From Phoma sp. XZ068 (lineage: Eukaryota; Ascomycota; Dothideomycetes; Pleosporales; Didymellaceae), in the NCBI GenBank assembly GCA_004835665.1, contig RBKR01000015.1, positions 62,001 to 126,000 of the forward strand: a stretch of 64,000 nucleotides of DNA, in the 5' to 3' direction. Positions 10,266-20,504 of the stretch are shown here, piece by piece. Position 1 is the stretch's first letter. Each line of letters begins with the position of its first letter. Below the pieces are notes generated by a model that saw nothing but the letters and a program-made list of their open reading frames with translations, was not told the origin of the DNA and made no database searches. The position numbers were made by a program, and so were the translations under genes.

Positions 10266-11865
10266 TGCAGGCAACCGACGGAACACGTTGAGGAGTCAGA
10301 GATCGTGGCGGGATAGAGATGTAGGTGATTTAGGGATTGTAAGATCGAATTCTTAGAGCTATCACAAAGCAGAGCGCCTCTGACCTGGATGCGCCGCAGT
10401 ATAGTTTGATCAGATCCACAATTGCGGGGGTACACTTTGTAGCGCCTCACCCTGCGCGTGCGACCTCGGGACGTTCGATCGGCAGCTCAGCTGACGCAAA
10501 TGACTGTGCCAAGGCTTAGTTTGCTTACGAAGCTTAATAAACTATGCCACTAGATGCCTATAGTTCAATAACTACCCTACATTTCTATCTACTAAATCAA
10601 AAATATTACCGACTACGCCAGTTTATTTGCTAGTCTTTAATGACGCGTAGATCTACATCTAAGTACTCAACATTTTAAAGCTGTTTAGTCACTAGGCAAT
10701 CCTACTCTCTAAAGCATATGTATAAAATCGGAATGTCGAAAACCAGATCGCAAGCGCGTGAAGAACCCTGGAGGTGGAAGTAACGAAGGAGGGGATTGGG
10801 CAAAGAATTATCCCGGACTGTATCCGAACACCGTTCAGCGGATCTTCCAAGCTTTACAAGAGAGACAGCACAAGAGATGTGAAATACGAAAGAGCTATCG
10901 TTGAAATAAAGGTGACATGCCCCTGAGAGGTGCAGCCAATCTTTCAAGAAGCCCGTGACCCTACATGGAGGATGTAATGAAGGATTACTAGATATCTTGC
11001 TTCGAGTACTTCGTAAAGCCTGGAACAAGCTCAGCGGACTCGCCCCACGTTTCCGTCGCTTCGTACGGAACCTCTACTACTTGTCAAAGCATGGCAATCT
11101 TGTGCGATCACAATTTGCTCATCAATACGTAATGCGCTGGAATTGAATTAACTCAAATGCACACCCTCTAGATAGAGTCTAGATAGAGGAAAAGCGCACG
11201 GAAAGTATGAATAGACACCATGAAGTAGGGTGTTGATGAAAGACTGCAGTAACGATGATCGTCGTAGTTGCGTGGGGCCTTCCTTCGTGCAGTTGGAGAT
11301 CTTCGGCCGCGGCGCCTTGAAATTGGCCGACACCAGTGGATGGAAAAAGTTCTTCCGCCTCGATCACAACCCACATTCTCCACCTACTCCAACTCTCCAC
11401 ACAGCCCGTTGCGGCTCCCCAGATTACGTGCACCTAGCGTACTTGGCCTTGATGGTGCAGCCAAACAGAATACTTGTCGTCGCGAACAATACGCCGTTCA
11501 AGTCCTCGCCATGAGCGATTTCGGGGCTAACGGCCGAGGGCGTCACGCACCCCGGTTCATGAAGGATCCTTCCTCAAACAATTGCCAATTTCCGTGACCC
11601 GGGCGTCGTGTCGCAATCAAATTCTTGCTATTTCCTTGGCGCGTCTTGACTACTCTTAGCCATAGTGCTTGGAGTGCTTAGGTTTCTGGACCGGAATGGC
11701 GGAAAGTTTGGACACCAAAATAGGTCTCTCCCGCATCCCTACGGCGATACTCTGTCCCTAGGGGTGAGTATAAGACTGAGACCAGTCGTCAGAATTTGTT
11801 GGAACGACAATCTGGGCAACTTCAAGTCACTGCTATCTCCACACACAGGATTCAGCGTCTTCAGC
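10266..11865. other. Intergenic, no gene recognised
   Basis: About 1.6 kb. Bases about 10,520-10,720 are AT-rich with many CTA/TAA triplets and could be an old RIP-mutated repeat fragment. The remainder shows only overlapping short frames with no recognised domain. Confidence 0.45.
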
Positions 11866-13455
11866 ATGCGAACAACCGGTACAAATTATTCGGTACAAAG
11901 CCGTGAACACAGCTAACTCGTTACATAGGTCTCTCAGTACTGCTGGTGCTTGCCACTGTAGGACAGTCTGCTGTCATACAAGAGCGTGCTACACCAACTT
12001 GCACTCAAGATGCCTGCCTTGAACTGTTTGAGCTTTTTGCTGTTGCTGCAAAGCCGTTTTGCTCTGCTTACACTAAGGCACCTACCCACACCTTGCCGGC
12101 ATTTGCTGCACGGTGGTCTAAGGTTCCAGCAAAGATCTCCAGTGCTTGCACCTGTCTAAATGGAGGAAACCCGACGCCTGTACCAAGCAGTGCTACACCG
12201 TCAGTAACAGCTATAATCTCGTCGAATGTTGCGTCGTCGGTCGTAGGCTCAAGCACTCCCTCCACACTTATTACGGACTTACCAACCTCAACAACACCCA
12301 CATCAACAAGTGCAAGCAACGATGCGTGCTACGTTACAGCATACTCCGCTATTCCAGCTGCTACCGCTGCCTGTACGGCCATCACTCTTGACGGTATCAC
12401 CGTTCCTGGAAATTCGACAATCGACCTGTCCAAGCTGAAGACTGGTTCTAAGGTCACCTTCAAGGGTACTACGTTCTGGGAATACTTCGATGCCAACTAC
12501 CCATTCATCAAGGTTGGAGGCACTAACATTGAGGTTACCGCCGCACAGGGCGCAATCCTCGATGGTAATGGTCAGTCATGGTGGGATGGTCTTGGTAGTA
12601 ACGGTGGTATTAAGAAGTGAGTTTCTTTGAGCTCTTGATCGAAACTGCGCCTGCTAATAGCCTACTAGACCGAACCATTTCATCGAACTCACAAAGGTCC
12701 TTGGTTCTAGCTCAGTCCACGACATCTACATTCAAAACTACCCAGTCCACTGCTTCAGTGTCTCCAACAGCGCTAACCTCGATATCTACCACATCACCCT
12801 CAACAACAGCGCCGGATATGCCCCAAATGCTCGTTCTAACGGCCTTCCCGCCTCACACAACAGTGATGGCTTTGGATTTAGCTCGACCAACGATACTAAA
12901 GTCCGTGACAGCGTCGTCATCAATCAAGACGATTGCGTAGCCATCACCAGCGGCAACAACATCATTGTTAACAACATGTACTGCAATGGTAGCCACGGTC
13001 TATCCATTGGCTCGGTTGGTGGCAAGTCCAACAACAACGTTACCAACATGGTCTTCAGCAACTCAGTCGTCCTAAACGCCGAGAACGGTGTGCGTATCAA
13101 GACCAACGAGAACACTACCGGTTACATCAACAACATCCTTTTCGAGAATATTCGCGTGGAGAACATTTCCATCTACGGTATCGACATCCAGCAAGACTAC
13201 CTCAACGGTGGCCCGACTGGTAATCCGACCGCCGGTGTTAGTATCTCAGACATTGTCATCCGGAATGTCACTGGTACGGCCACGGAGGAGGGCAGAGATT
13301 ACTACATTCTCTGTGGTACCGGCAGCTGCAAGAACATCACCATCAACGATGTCGATGTTCACAGCGGAGGCGTGCCTAGTCTGTGTAATTTCCAGACGAA
13401 CGGCAACTTTGATTGCGATGGGAAATTCAACATCACAGCTGCACCAGCATCTTAG
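11866..13455 (+). CDS. Secreted polygalacturonase, GH28, with N-terminal Cys module
   Basis: Three exons, 11866-11878, 11929-12616 and 12669-13455, give 495 aa. Intron 1 (50 nt, GCTAAC branch) splits the signal peptide, which starts MRTTGLSVLLVLATVGQSA; intron 2 is 52 nt with GTGAGT. Residues about 25-80 form a small module with six cysteines, ending ISSACTCL. Residues about 84-135 are a Ser/Thr/Pro linker, and the rest is the GH28 beta-helix. Catalytic residues are D300 (NSDG), D321/D322 (NQDDC), H343 (GSHGLS), R376 and K378 (RIKT), with the spacing I recall for Aspergillus endo-PGs. It hydrolyses alpha-1,4 galacturonan of plant pectin outside the cell. Oddities: FGF replaces the usual FD after NSDG, and the N-terminal module is not part of the minimal enzyme. 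Many N-x-S/T sites suggest glycosylation. Confidence 0.93.
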
Positions 13456-15586
13456 CCCGTAGCGTGTAGTTATATAGATACGCTAGAAAGCTAACTCAGG
13501 AAATGATTCATGGCTTCGTACTAAGACTTTGCCTTACCCTGTATTCTAATTCAAACGCAGAGCCAGATGACACGCTGCCTCAGACATGACTTGTCGTCTA
13601 CCAAGAGCGATCATTGCATCGCAGTCTTAGCTGAGTATCACCTTCGTGGACATGATCGGTTAATAGACAAGCTCTTGGATCGCTAAAGATCAAAGATCCT
13701 TCCCTTTCAGGACATATCTAGGAGGTCCAAATATGGCAATGAGATCAAGTATTCTGAATCGATGTGACACGCCTTAGCCTAACTTCCTTGAGATCAACGG
13801 TAAACAGAGCGACCATGCCGAGCCCGATAGATCTAATAAATAGCAGCTGAAGTGACTCTACTAAGACTTACCGCTTGGGGATTCACAGACTGAACACGTC
13901 ATTAGATATCTGCACTTGCTGCACTAAGACTTCGCCACCAATCCTAAATAGCTAGCCGGCACGACTGCATGCACGGAGATGCTGGAACACTCTCCGCTGT
14001 ATGACCTCACAAGTTGGTATGAGTCGCTTTCGTAGCGCTCGAGAGTGAAGAGAGATCTCATCAGTAGTCTGTGTGTAGTGTATATGTTCGAGAGACGGAA
14101 AGTCGATTTATGCATCTGCTCAGCAGATTTTGGCGATTGATGTGACACAGCACGAGCCTCGTTTTATAGCCGCCTTCGTTCTTGAAGCAGTCAGCTACGA
14201 AGATAGAGTGCTTCATACTTAATTTGCTTGTTTAAAATCTTCATCTCCTAAACTCCATCAATTCGTTGGCAAATTCATTGTCCTTTGTAAAATTCGAGGC
14301 ATAATTATATTCCTAGATTACACAGCACCGTTCTGCCAGAAGGAAATTACTGAGTAAAGATAACGAAACGACACCACGTCGAAATCCACAGGTCCAAGTG
14401 CAATGCTGAAACGAAGACTGGTGTGTCACGGAAGTCCAGCCAGAGTTACGAGATTAAGCAAAGTTTTTAATAGGCTCGGCTTTGGGTGACCTGGTATGTC
14501 TTTTGAGGTACTTCGTGATAAATATTCTCAGTAGTCGAAGGAGAAGGTGGTACTTGAGATGGAGCACGAAACATCGGAATGGTTAGAAGGGCTTTAGGGC
14601 TTATATCAGAGCTCCACGCCACAACTGCTGTCCGAGACACTAGAATGATTCAATCGCAATGATTCCGTCTATCTATTACCCCTGCCTAATCTCGCCAATA
14701 TTCTGCAAAGCCTCGACAGTCCCAATTCAGCTACCCGGACTATGCGGTGTATTCTGCCGCTACTAAACCGTTGTTGTGTCGTTTTCGAGAGCGAGCACAC
14801 ATTGAGAGTCACTGAAGAGCACTTGACTAAGTATTCTCGCGGACCTTGTAATCTTTCTGCTTCCCAGCTGAGAGTCTGCACCCAATTCACAGTGTCATGC
14901 TACATCACGCCCTCTTGCAAGCTTATGCAAGAACCAACCTACCTAGCCATCACACAAGATGCAAGGAATCCCTCGATAACTCGCATAGTTGCGTGGCGGC
15001 GCAAATCGCTTCCGCATCTCCCCACCGAATGTAGCAACCGCAATCTAGTCTTCTCGTGCTCATCCAGCAACACAGCTTGCGCCACCATTTCATCAACTGC
15101 CTTGCAGACACACGTACGATTGCATCTAGGAAAAACAATTCCCGTCCGTTTATCATGCAAACGGGCTTCATCTAAGACCGTGCTATATCCTCATCTTCAT
15201 CTACCACCTCGACTCCCGCTGTCCTTGCTCACACTCACATCGAGAACGAAATTCCCACCCAGTCCGCTGTTTACAAGATAGTCGTCGAATTAATAATGGA
15301 ACAAAGTTGTCGAATAAGGTAACTCGACGCGAACGACATTGTTACATCACTCAGTACGTACCATCCATTCTTTGCATTGGTAAGCTTGCGTTTGAACTAG
15401 CCAATCGCACGACGCGCGTGGATGTGATCAGCACGACGACCAGCATTACTCTAGTACGTAGCCATGAGATGTTATTTCAATTTCTGTATTTATATGCATT
15501 GCAAACCCATTGGCATTTACTCTTCAGCCATCCTCCCCCTTTACTTTACTTTACTTTACTGTAGACAAAACACGACAAACGGCAAT
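13456..15586. other. Intergenic, no gene recognised
   Basis: About 2.1 kb. A minus-strand frame at about 15160-14939 reads as a plausible hydrophilic peptide (AVDEMVAQAVLLDEHEKTRL), but it has no recognised family and no confirmed start. Nothing else stands out. Confidence 0.45.
15540..15560. repeat. Short TTACT pentanucleotide repeat in 5' leader
   Basis: Four TTTAC/TTACT units lie just upstream of the quinone oxidoreductase start, within its probable 5' untranslated leader or promoter. Confidence 0.8.
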
Positions 15587-16696
15587 ATGTCATCTAAACA
15601 GCCCAAACCAATCCTCCCCACAATGTCAGCTGTCCTGCTAACAGCCCACGGCGGACCAGAGAAACTCGTCTACAGAACCGACATAGCCACCCCGCACCCC
15701 TCAGCAGGGGAAGTCCTAATCCAAGTCTCCGCAGCGGGCGTGAACAACACCGACATCAACACGCGGATCGGATGGTACAGCAAGGGTGTAACAAGCAGCA
15801 CGTCTTCTTTATCAATATCTACTTCCACAACCGCCAACGACGACGACGCTTCCTGGTCCGGCACCCCGCTCTCCTTCCCGCGCATCCAAGGCGCAGACTG
15901 CTGCGGTGTTATCGTGAGGATCGGGCCCGGCGTCAGCAGCTCTCGAATCGGCGAACGAGTTCTTGTTCGTCCTGTTTTCCCTCCTCCTGAGTCGTCCACC
16001 GATGCATTCTCATGCTGGACTTTCGGCAGCGAATCCAACGGCGCATTCGCACAGTACACGGTTGCGCCCGCGGAGGAGACATTTAAAGTCGAGTGTGACT
16101 GGACGGATGTAGAGCTGGGTAGTATCCCGTGCGCATTTTCAACGGCTGAGAATATGGTTCACCGGAGTGCGCTGCGGGAGGGCGAGACCGTTGTTGTTAC
16201 GGGGGCGGGAGGAGGCGTTGGGGCAGCGGCAGTGCAGCTGTGTAAGAGGCGGGGGGCGAGGGTAATTGCTGTTGCGGGGAGGGATAAGAAGAGGGAGTTG
16301 CTGGGTTTGGGCGCCGACGAGGTGATTCCACGGGGGGAGAGTATCGTTGCCGCACTCGGCAAGATGAGTGTTGATGTTGTGCTGGATGTGGTGGCTGGTC
16401 CGTCGTTTGCTGAACTGCTCGATGTGCTGAAGAAGGGGGGACGGTATGCGACGGCTGGAGCAATTGCGGGGCCGATTGTCGAGCTGGATGTGCGGACGCT
16501 GTATTTGAAGGATTTGAGTTTCTTTGGGTGTACGTTCCAGGAGCGCGAGGTGTTTGCGAATCTTGTATCGTACATCGAGAGGGGGGAGATCAAGCCGCAT
16601 GTCGGGCAGGTTTTCAAGTTGAAGGATATTGGGAAGGCGCAGGAGGTGTTTCAGTCAAAGGCGAGCAGTGGGAAGATAGTTCTGGAGGTTGACTAA
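15587..16696 (+). CDS. MDR-family zinc-type alcohol dehydrogenase-like/quinone oxidoreductase
   Basis: Single exon, 369 aa from ATG 15587 (MSSKQPKPILPTM). The ATG at 15623 (MSAVLLTAHGG) is an alternative start, and the frame stays open upstream without a better one. The N-terminal GroES-like fold contains AAGVNNTDINTRIGWYSKG and IQGADCCGVIV. The Rossmann NADPH site is VTGAGGGVGAAAVQLCKRRG at about 200-220. No structural or catalytic zinc cysteine set is seen, which fits the quinone oxidoreductase branch of the medium-chain dehydrogenases. A serine/aspartate-rich insertion (SSTSSLSISTSTTANDDD) lies after the WYSKG motif. The likely role is NADPH-dependent reduction of quinones or enals in the cytosol; the substrate cannot be told from sequence. 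It converges on the Nur1-like gene with 327 bp between stops. Confidence 0.88.
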   Translation: MSSKQPKPILPTMSAVLLTAHGGPEKLVYRTDIATPHPSAGEVLIQVSAAGVNNTDINTRIGWYSKGVTSSTSSLSISTSTTANDDDASWSGTPLSFPRIQGADCCGVIVRIGPGVSSSRIGERVLVRPVFPPPESSTDAFSCWTFGSESNGAFAQYTVAPAEETFKVECDWTDVELGSIPCAFSTAENMVHRSALREGETVVVTGAGGGVGAAAVQLCKRRGARVIAVAGRDKKRELLGLGADEVIPRGESIVAALGKMSVDVVLDVVAGPSFAELLDVLKKGGRYATAGAIAGPIVELDVRTLYLKDLSFFGCTFQEREVFANLVSYIERGEIKPHVGQVFKLKDIGKAQEVFQSKASSGKIVLEVD

Positions 16697-17023
16697 TCTA
16701 GCCAACGAGTGTAACAAAGCCGTAGATCATAAAATATGTATATGAGCGAAATCGCGGTCTTCGAGTGTCGACTTGCGCAGGTTCCAGCAGGACGATGACG
16801 CCGCACAGTAAAGAAAACGGCGAGTTGAACGACTAAATAGGGAGCTCGTTGTTGAGATGTTTGTATTCGGGTGCGTCCTAATAGATGTCACAGGTAATAA
16901 GGGTATATTCGGTGGGTTCCTTGTACTATACAGCCAGTCTGTACTCTTTCTTGGTAGGAAAAGCTTAATCGCCTCTGCCATCTCTTCTCTCTTTCAACGT
17001 CTCATTCAACCCTCTGCATGCAA
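16697..17023. other. Convergent intergenic region
   Basis: The 327 bp between two convergent stop codons, presumably 3' untranslated sequence of both genes. No further feature seen. Confidence 0.6.
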
Positions 17024-18529
17024 TCAGAACCGCCCACTCTCCCTCCTTCCAACACCCAGCCCTCCATACCCACTTCCCCTCGCATCACCATTCGGCATGT
17101 TGACCCTCTTCAAGGGACTTCCCTCCCGTCTGCTCGGTGTCTGGCTCCCCGAGCTCGTGCCCAAGCCACTCCCTCTAGTGACTCCCGTGCTATCTCTGCT
17201 CTTCTCCAATCTCGGCGTGGAAGACCTGCTCGCAACGCCAAACCGGTCGCTTAGACTGAGCTTCGGCTGCTCGCGCGGCTTGTTGTTCTCGTCCGTGTCG
17301 CGGAGGTAGTTTGCGCTGGCTGACTTGCGGAGTGGAGAATTGGCGTGTGTGAAGACGCCTAGACTGCCTCCGTCACCGCTCGTGCGGGCGATAGAAGGGG
17401 CGCGGCGGAATGGGTTGGGTGTCTGTGAGGGCCGGATGGGAGAGGACAGCTCAGCGTCGTCGTCTCTGGAGTCAGATGCGGTCGAGGTGTATGAGGAGTG
17501 CGCGGATGTGATTGCAGGGCGTTTGGCACTTCTCGAAGGGGTTTGGCCTAGGGAGAGGTTGTCCGGATCGTACTGGCTTCTGTAGTTTGGATTCGGGTTC
17601 GTAAGGAAAACTTTCTTGTTGATAATGGTCCTGGGTGTGTAGGTTATGACCTCGCTGGCCAGATCATGAGGGCTGCCTTTGACACCAACACTCGAGTCCC
17701 TATTTCTCTTCTTGGATATTGTCTGGATGCCCACGTCGCGTGACGGCCTCTGCATCGAAGGGTGCACATACTTGCTGTCATACTCGTGCAGGACCTGGCG
17801 GCTGATGATGTTGTTGTCCTTGATCTGCTGCATGAACGACGACCTCAGGAGCCAGAGGTGGAGGGAGAGGACCACGCCGATGAAGATAGTAGCTACAATG
17901 CGAACACTAGGACGCGGATCGAGCGGGGCAACCGGCAAGTTCAGGTAGTAGAGCGCGACATGAAGCGGGCTGAAGAGGCAGAACAGCTCCAGACACAGCG
18001 GATTGGGGTCCCAAACCGCGACCTCCCACACATCGCGTGTTGCGTCTGGGTGTGCGCGCGCAGCGGCTGAATTGCGCTGGGCGATGTTGCGGAAGTAGCT
18101 GAACGGCGAGGCGCCCGCCGGCGAGGAGTCGACCCTCACGCGCTTCGCAGACGGCGTGGTGGGTGTGGTTTCGATGGGCTGCTCGAACAGCCTGTAGTGC
18201 CTCTTCTTGCTGTACACAAGCCACGCATTCGCACAGCTTGCAGTGGACAGCATCAACACCAGCAGGTTCGCAAGCCAGCTGAGCCATCCGGGGCCAGTTG
18301 TCTCTCTGAAGACGCCGTCATTGTCGAAGCTGTTGGAGGCAGCGGTGTTTGCCTGGGCAACGATGAAGGCGATATTGGCGCCAAAGCCAATGTAGAGTGC
18401 ATAAGACGCGGCGAAGTCCTCCCAGTCACTGCTGCTGAGCTCCTCGGAAATCCACAGCGCCCAGTCGGAAGGGTCCAGGTATGTCTTGATGCGCTCGCTC
18501 AGCGGCGCCTTGCGCACGAGTCTCGGCAT
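17024..18529 (-). CDS. nur1: Nur1/Mug154-like nuclear rim protein (DUF2418)
   Basis: Single exon, 501 aa from ATG 18529. The frame runs five codons further to a TTG, which I do not use. The N-terminus MPRLVRKAPLSERIKTYLDP followed by DWALWISEEL is the family hallmark. Four hydrophobic segments at about 40-62, 88-112, 180-200 and 212-234 make a polytopic membrane protein. From about residue 250 it is hydrophilic and disordered, rich in Ser, Arg and Pro, with repeated RSxSxPR-like patches (likely phosphosites) and a Gly/Arg end. In yeast Nur1 pairs with the LEM-domain protein Heh1 at the inner nuclear membrane to anchor rDNA and silence heterochromatin. The same role here is inferred from homology. 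It shares a 251-bp divergent promoter with the V-ATPase gene. Confidence 0.88.
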   Translation of the reverse strand: MPRLVRKAPLSERIKTYLDPSDWALWISEELSSSDWEDFAASYALYIGFGANIAFIVAQANTAASNSFDNDGVFRETTGPGWLSWLANLLVLMLSTASCANAWLVYSKKRHYRLFEQPIETTPTTPSAKRVRVDSSPAGASPFSYFRNIAQRNSAAARAHPDATRDVWEVAVWDPNPLCLELFCLFSPLHVALYYLNLPVAPLDPRPSVRIVATIFIGVVLSLHLWLLRSSFMQQIKDNNIISRQVLHEYDSKYVHPSMQRPSRDVGIQTISKKRNRDSSVGVKGSPHDLASEVITYTPRTIINKKVFLTNPNPNYRSQYDPDNLSLGQTPSRSAKRPAITSAHSSYTSTASDSRDDDAELSSPIRPSQTPNPFRRAPSIARTSGDGGSLGVFTHANSPLRKSASANYLRDTDENNKPREQPKLSLSDRFGVASRSSTPRLEKSRDSTGVTRGSGLGTSSGSQTPSRREGSPLKRVNMPNGDARGSGYGGLGVGRRESGRF

Positions 18530-18780
18530 AACGGCGGCGGTCAAGTCTCGTCGGCGGAGATGGCGTGTGTGGTGGGCAAAGTGAAAGGCGCTTCAGGAGT
18601 AGCCGTCCATTTTGCGGCGAGGACGCGAAAGAGGGAGCGTTGTTTGTTGCTCTTGCTCCATGTCTCAGACAAATTCGGCGCTAGCATCCCAAACAGGCAT
18701 CGCGCAGTCCGAGCTCCATCGTCATTGCCTGCAACACCACGCGCAGCCTCACCTTGCTGCCGCTGTTCAAGCAACACACC
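18530..18780. promoter_or_regulatory. Bidirectional promoter, nur1 / V-ATPase subunit F
   Basis: Only 251 bp separate the two ATGs of divergent genes, so both 5' leaders and core promoters must lie here or in the leaders. The interval is GC-rich and shows no clear TATA box. Shared control is inferred from spacing only. Confidence 0.55.
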
Positions 18781-19331
18781 ATGGCAGCCCCGGCCTCTGC
18801 ATACAAGGACCGGCAGTTTCTCGCCGTCATTGGCGATGAGGTGCGCACTGCCGAGGAACCGACATACTGCGACGGGCAATGCTGACCTGCGACAGGACAC
18901 AGTGACGGGCATGCTGCTCGCCGGCGTCGGCGTGAGTCCCCCGCCGCCACGGTCGACCTACCTGTAGACGCAGCAGACGATTGACAGCCCGCAGCACGTG
19001 ACGCAGCCCCCAGACGCCCAGAAGAACTTCCTCGTTGTGGACGCGAAGACGGAGAACAGTGCCATCGAGGCGGCATTCGACCGCTTCACCACCGAGCGCA
19101 AGGATATCGCCATTCTGTTGATCAACCAGCACGTACGTCATATGAGCATATTCGAGAAGTGGGCGTGAGGACACTGCTGACGACTACCAGATTGCTGAGA
19201 AGATAAGACATCGCGTTGAGACGTACACGGCCGCCTTCCCCTCGCTGCTCGAGATCCCCTCCAAGGACCACCCGTACGACCCCGAGAAGGACAGTGTGCT
19301 GAAGCGTGTGCGCAGGTTATTCGGAGAGTAG
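18781..19331 (+). CDS. vma7: V-type ATPase subunit F (Vma7)
   Basis: Four exons, 18781-18840, 18896-18931, 18995-19132 and 19191-19331, give 124 aa, the normal size. The pieces read [48 protein letters not shown]..., and [20 protein letters not shown]...RLFGE. Introns are 55, 63 and 58 nt. Intron 2 uses the CAG just before the HVT codons rather than an earlier CAG, because that gives the conserved GVGHVT. The short exons hide this gene from single-frame ORF calling. Subunit F sits in the central rotor stalk of the V1 sector and couples ATP hydrolysis to proton pumping at vacuole and endosome membranes. Known motifs are the IGDEDTVTGFLLAG-like turn and ILLINQxIAExIR. Confidence 0.95.
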
Positions 19332-19850
19332 ACATGTGCAGGTGTGCGAGCGGGGTTAGATGGCTAGAAGATAAGGTCGAGTGCATAGCATCAGCAAATG
19401 ATATCCACGTACAAACACTACTGAGTCGTGTACTGAACATGTGATGAGGTGTATTAGGTGCTTAGAAGGTACTCGAGAAAGACTATCGTCACTAGTGAAC
19501 ATTGTCATGTCGTGAATATGCATTGCCTCTGTCGTATATACATTATGCCATGTCGTAACCAAGGAAATCAAACTGAACCATCGCTTGCTCTCGTCTTTCA
19601 GAACTGAAACCGACCCTTCGACCATTCTACAATTCATTGCGCTGCCGCAAGCGTTCCTGCATTCGTTGCTGCACAAGTCCAGCAGCAGGTCCAGACATCT
19701 CAAACTTGCGCTTGCCAACTTTTACATTACCAAAACTCAAGATACCAGTGCCGTCGACCGCGCTGCCATCTCCTTTCTTGCTGCTATCGTTGTCGTTGCT
19801 GTTGCTGGAGCGACGCCTTAGGTGGGGGTCGAGGAGAGCTGTCGAGGCAA
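19332..19850. other. Convergent intergenic region
   Basis: The 519 bp between the V-ATPase F and NPC2 stop codons. A low-complexity Ser/Asn/Asp-coding stretch near 19,780-19,815 (TTGCTG-type repeats) is seen; no gene is supported. Confidence 0.5.
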
Positions 19851-20504
19851 TTACCGGTGGAAAGCAATCTTCGCAGTCAAGCAAGTAATCTTGTCGCCCT
19901 CCTCAGTGTACACATCCGCAAGGACAGTGTATGTGCCCTTCATTACTGTCAGCATCCATTTGTAAACCCCCTTCTATGATAACGTACCGGAGGAATCTCC
20001 CTGGGCAGATCAACATCCTTGGTCAGGCTCAGCTCGCCCTTCTTGAGCGGGCACTTGAGATCGGCCTGCTCGACGGTGTCGCACGCATCGCGCTCCTGGT
20101 TGATCAGGGTGATCAGGCCGTACTTGACTTGCAAGTGCATTTTCGAGCCCTCGCCAACTTCCTCCTTGAAATCACCGGTGGCCTTGATGCTCAGCTTCTC
20201 GCCCCTATCATCACGTCAGTACACATTCCAGGTAGGGACACGCCTCGCTCATGCATATGCGCATGCATGGAGAGGCGCAGAACAGGCAGACGCACGGCTT
20301 GGGTGGGTTGGGGTCAAGGTCGACCTTCTCAATCTGCAGAATGTAGTCTGCCGGGTCGGCGCAGAAGTACAGCGGGTTATCGCCGGGCACCTTGAACTCC
20401 TCCTTCACAGTGACCTGGTTGGGGACCCAAGAAGAAGCCAGCGAAGGCGCAGCCGAAACGCTGACGGCGCTGAGGCCCGCGAGGAGAACCGTGGTGAGCT
20501 GCAT
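19851..20504 (-). CDS. npc2: Phosphatidylglycerol/phosphatidylinositol transfer protein, NPC2 (ML domain)
   Basis: Three exons on the minus strand, 20504-20296, 20204-19988 and 19937-19851, give 170 aa. Introns are 91 and 50 nt. The start MQLTTVLLAGLSAVSVSAAP is a signal peptide. The ML (MD-2-related lipid recognition) fold follows, with cysteine-bearing segments NPLYFCADP, DACDTVEQADLKCPL and a C-terminal GDKITCL. Exon 2 supplies GEKLSIKATGDFKEEV and LPREIPP, and exon 3 supplies GTYTVLADVYTEEGDKI. Fungal NPC2 proteins bind sterol or phospholipid in the vacuole/endosome lumen and pass it to the membrane partner NCR1. The protein is complete, with normal length and cysteine count. Confidence 0.94.

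Noticed and set aside
16139..16617. Two long minus-strand frames over the oxidoreductase gene
   Set aside because: Antisense shadows of a GC-rich exon; they carry no domain, while the plus strand has a full Rossmann enzyme.
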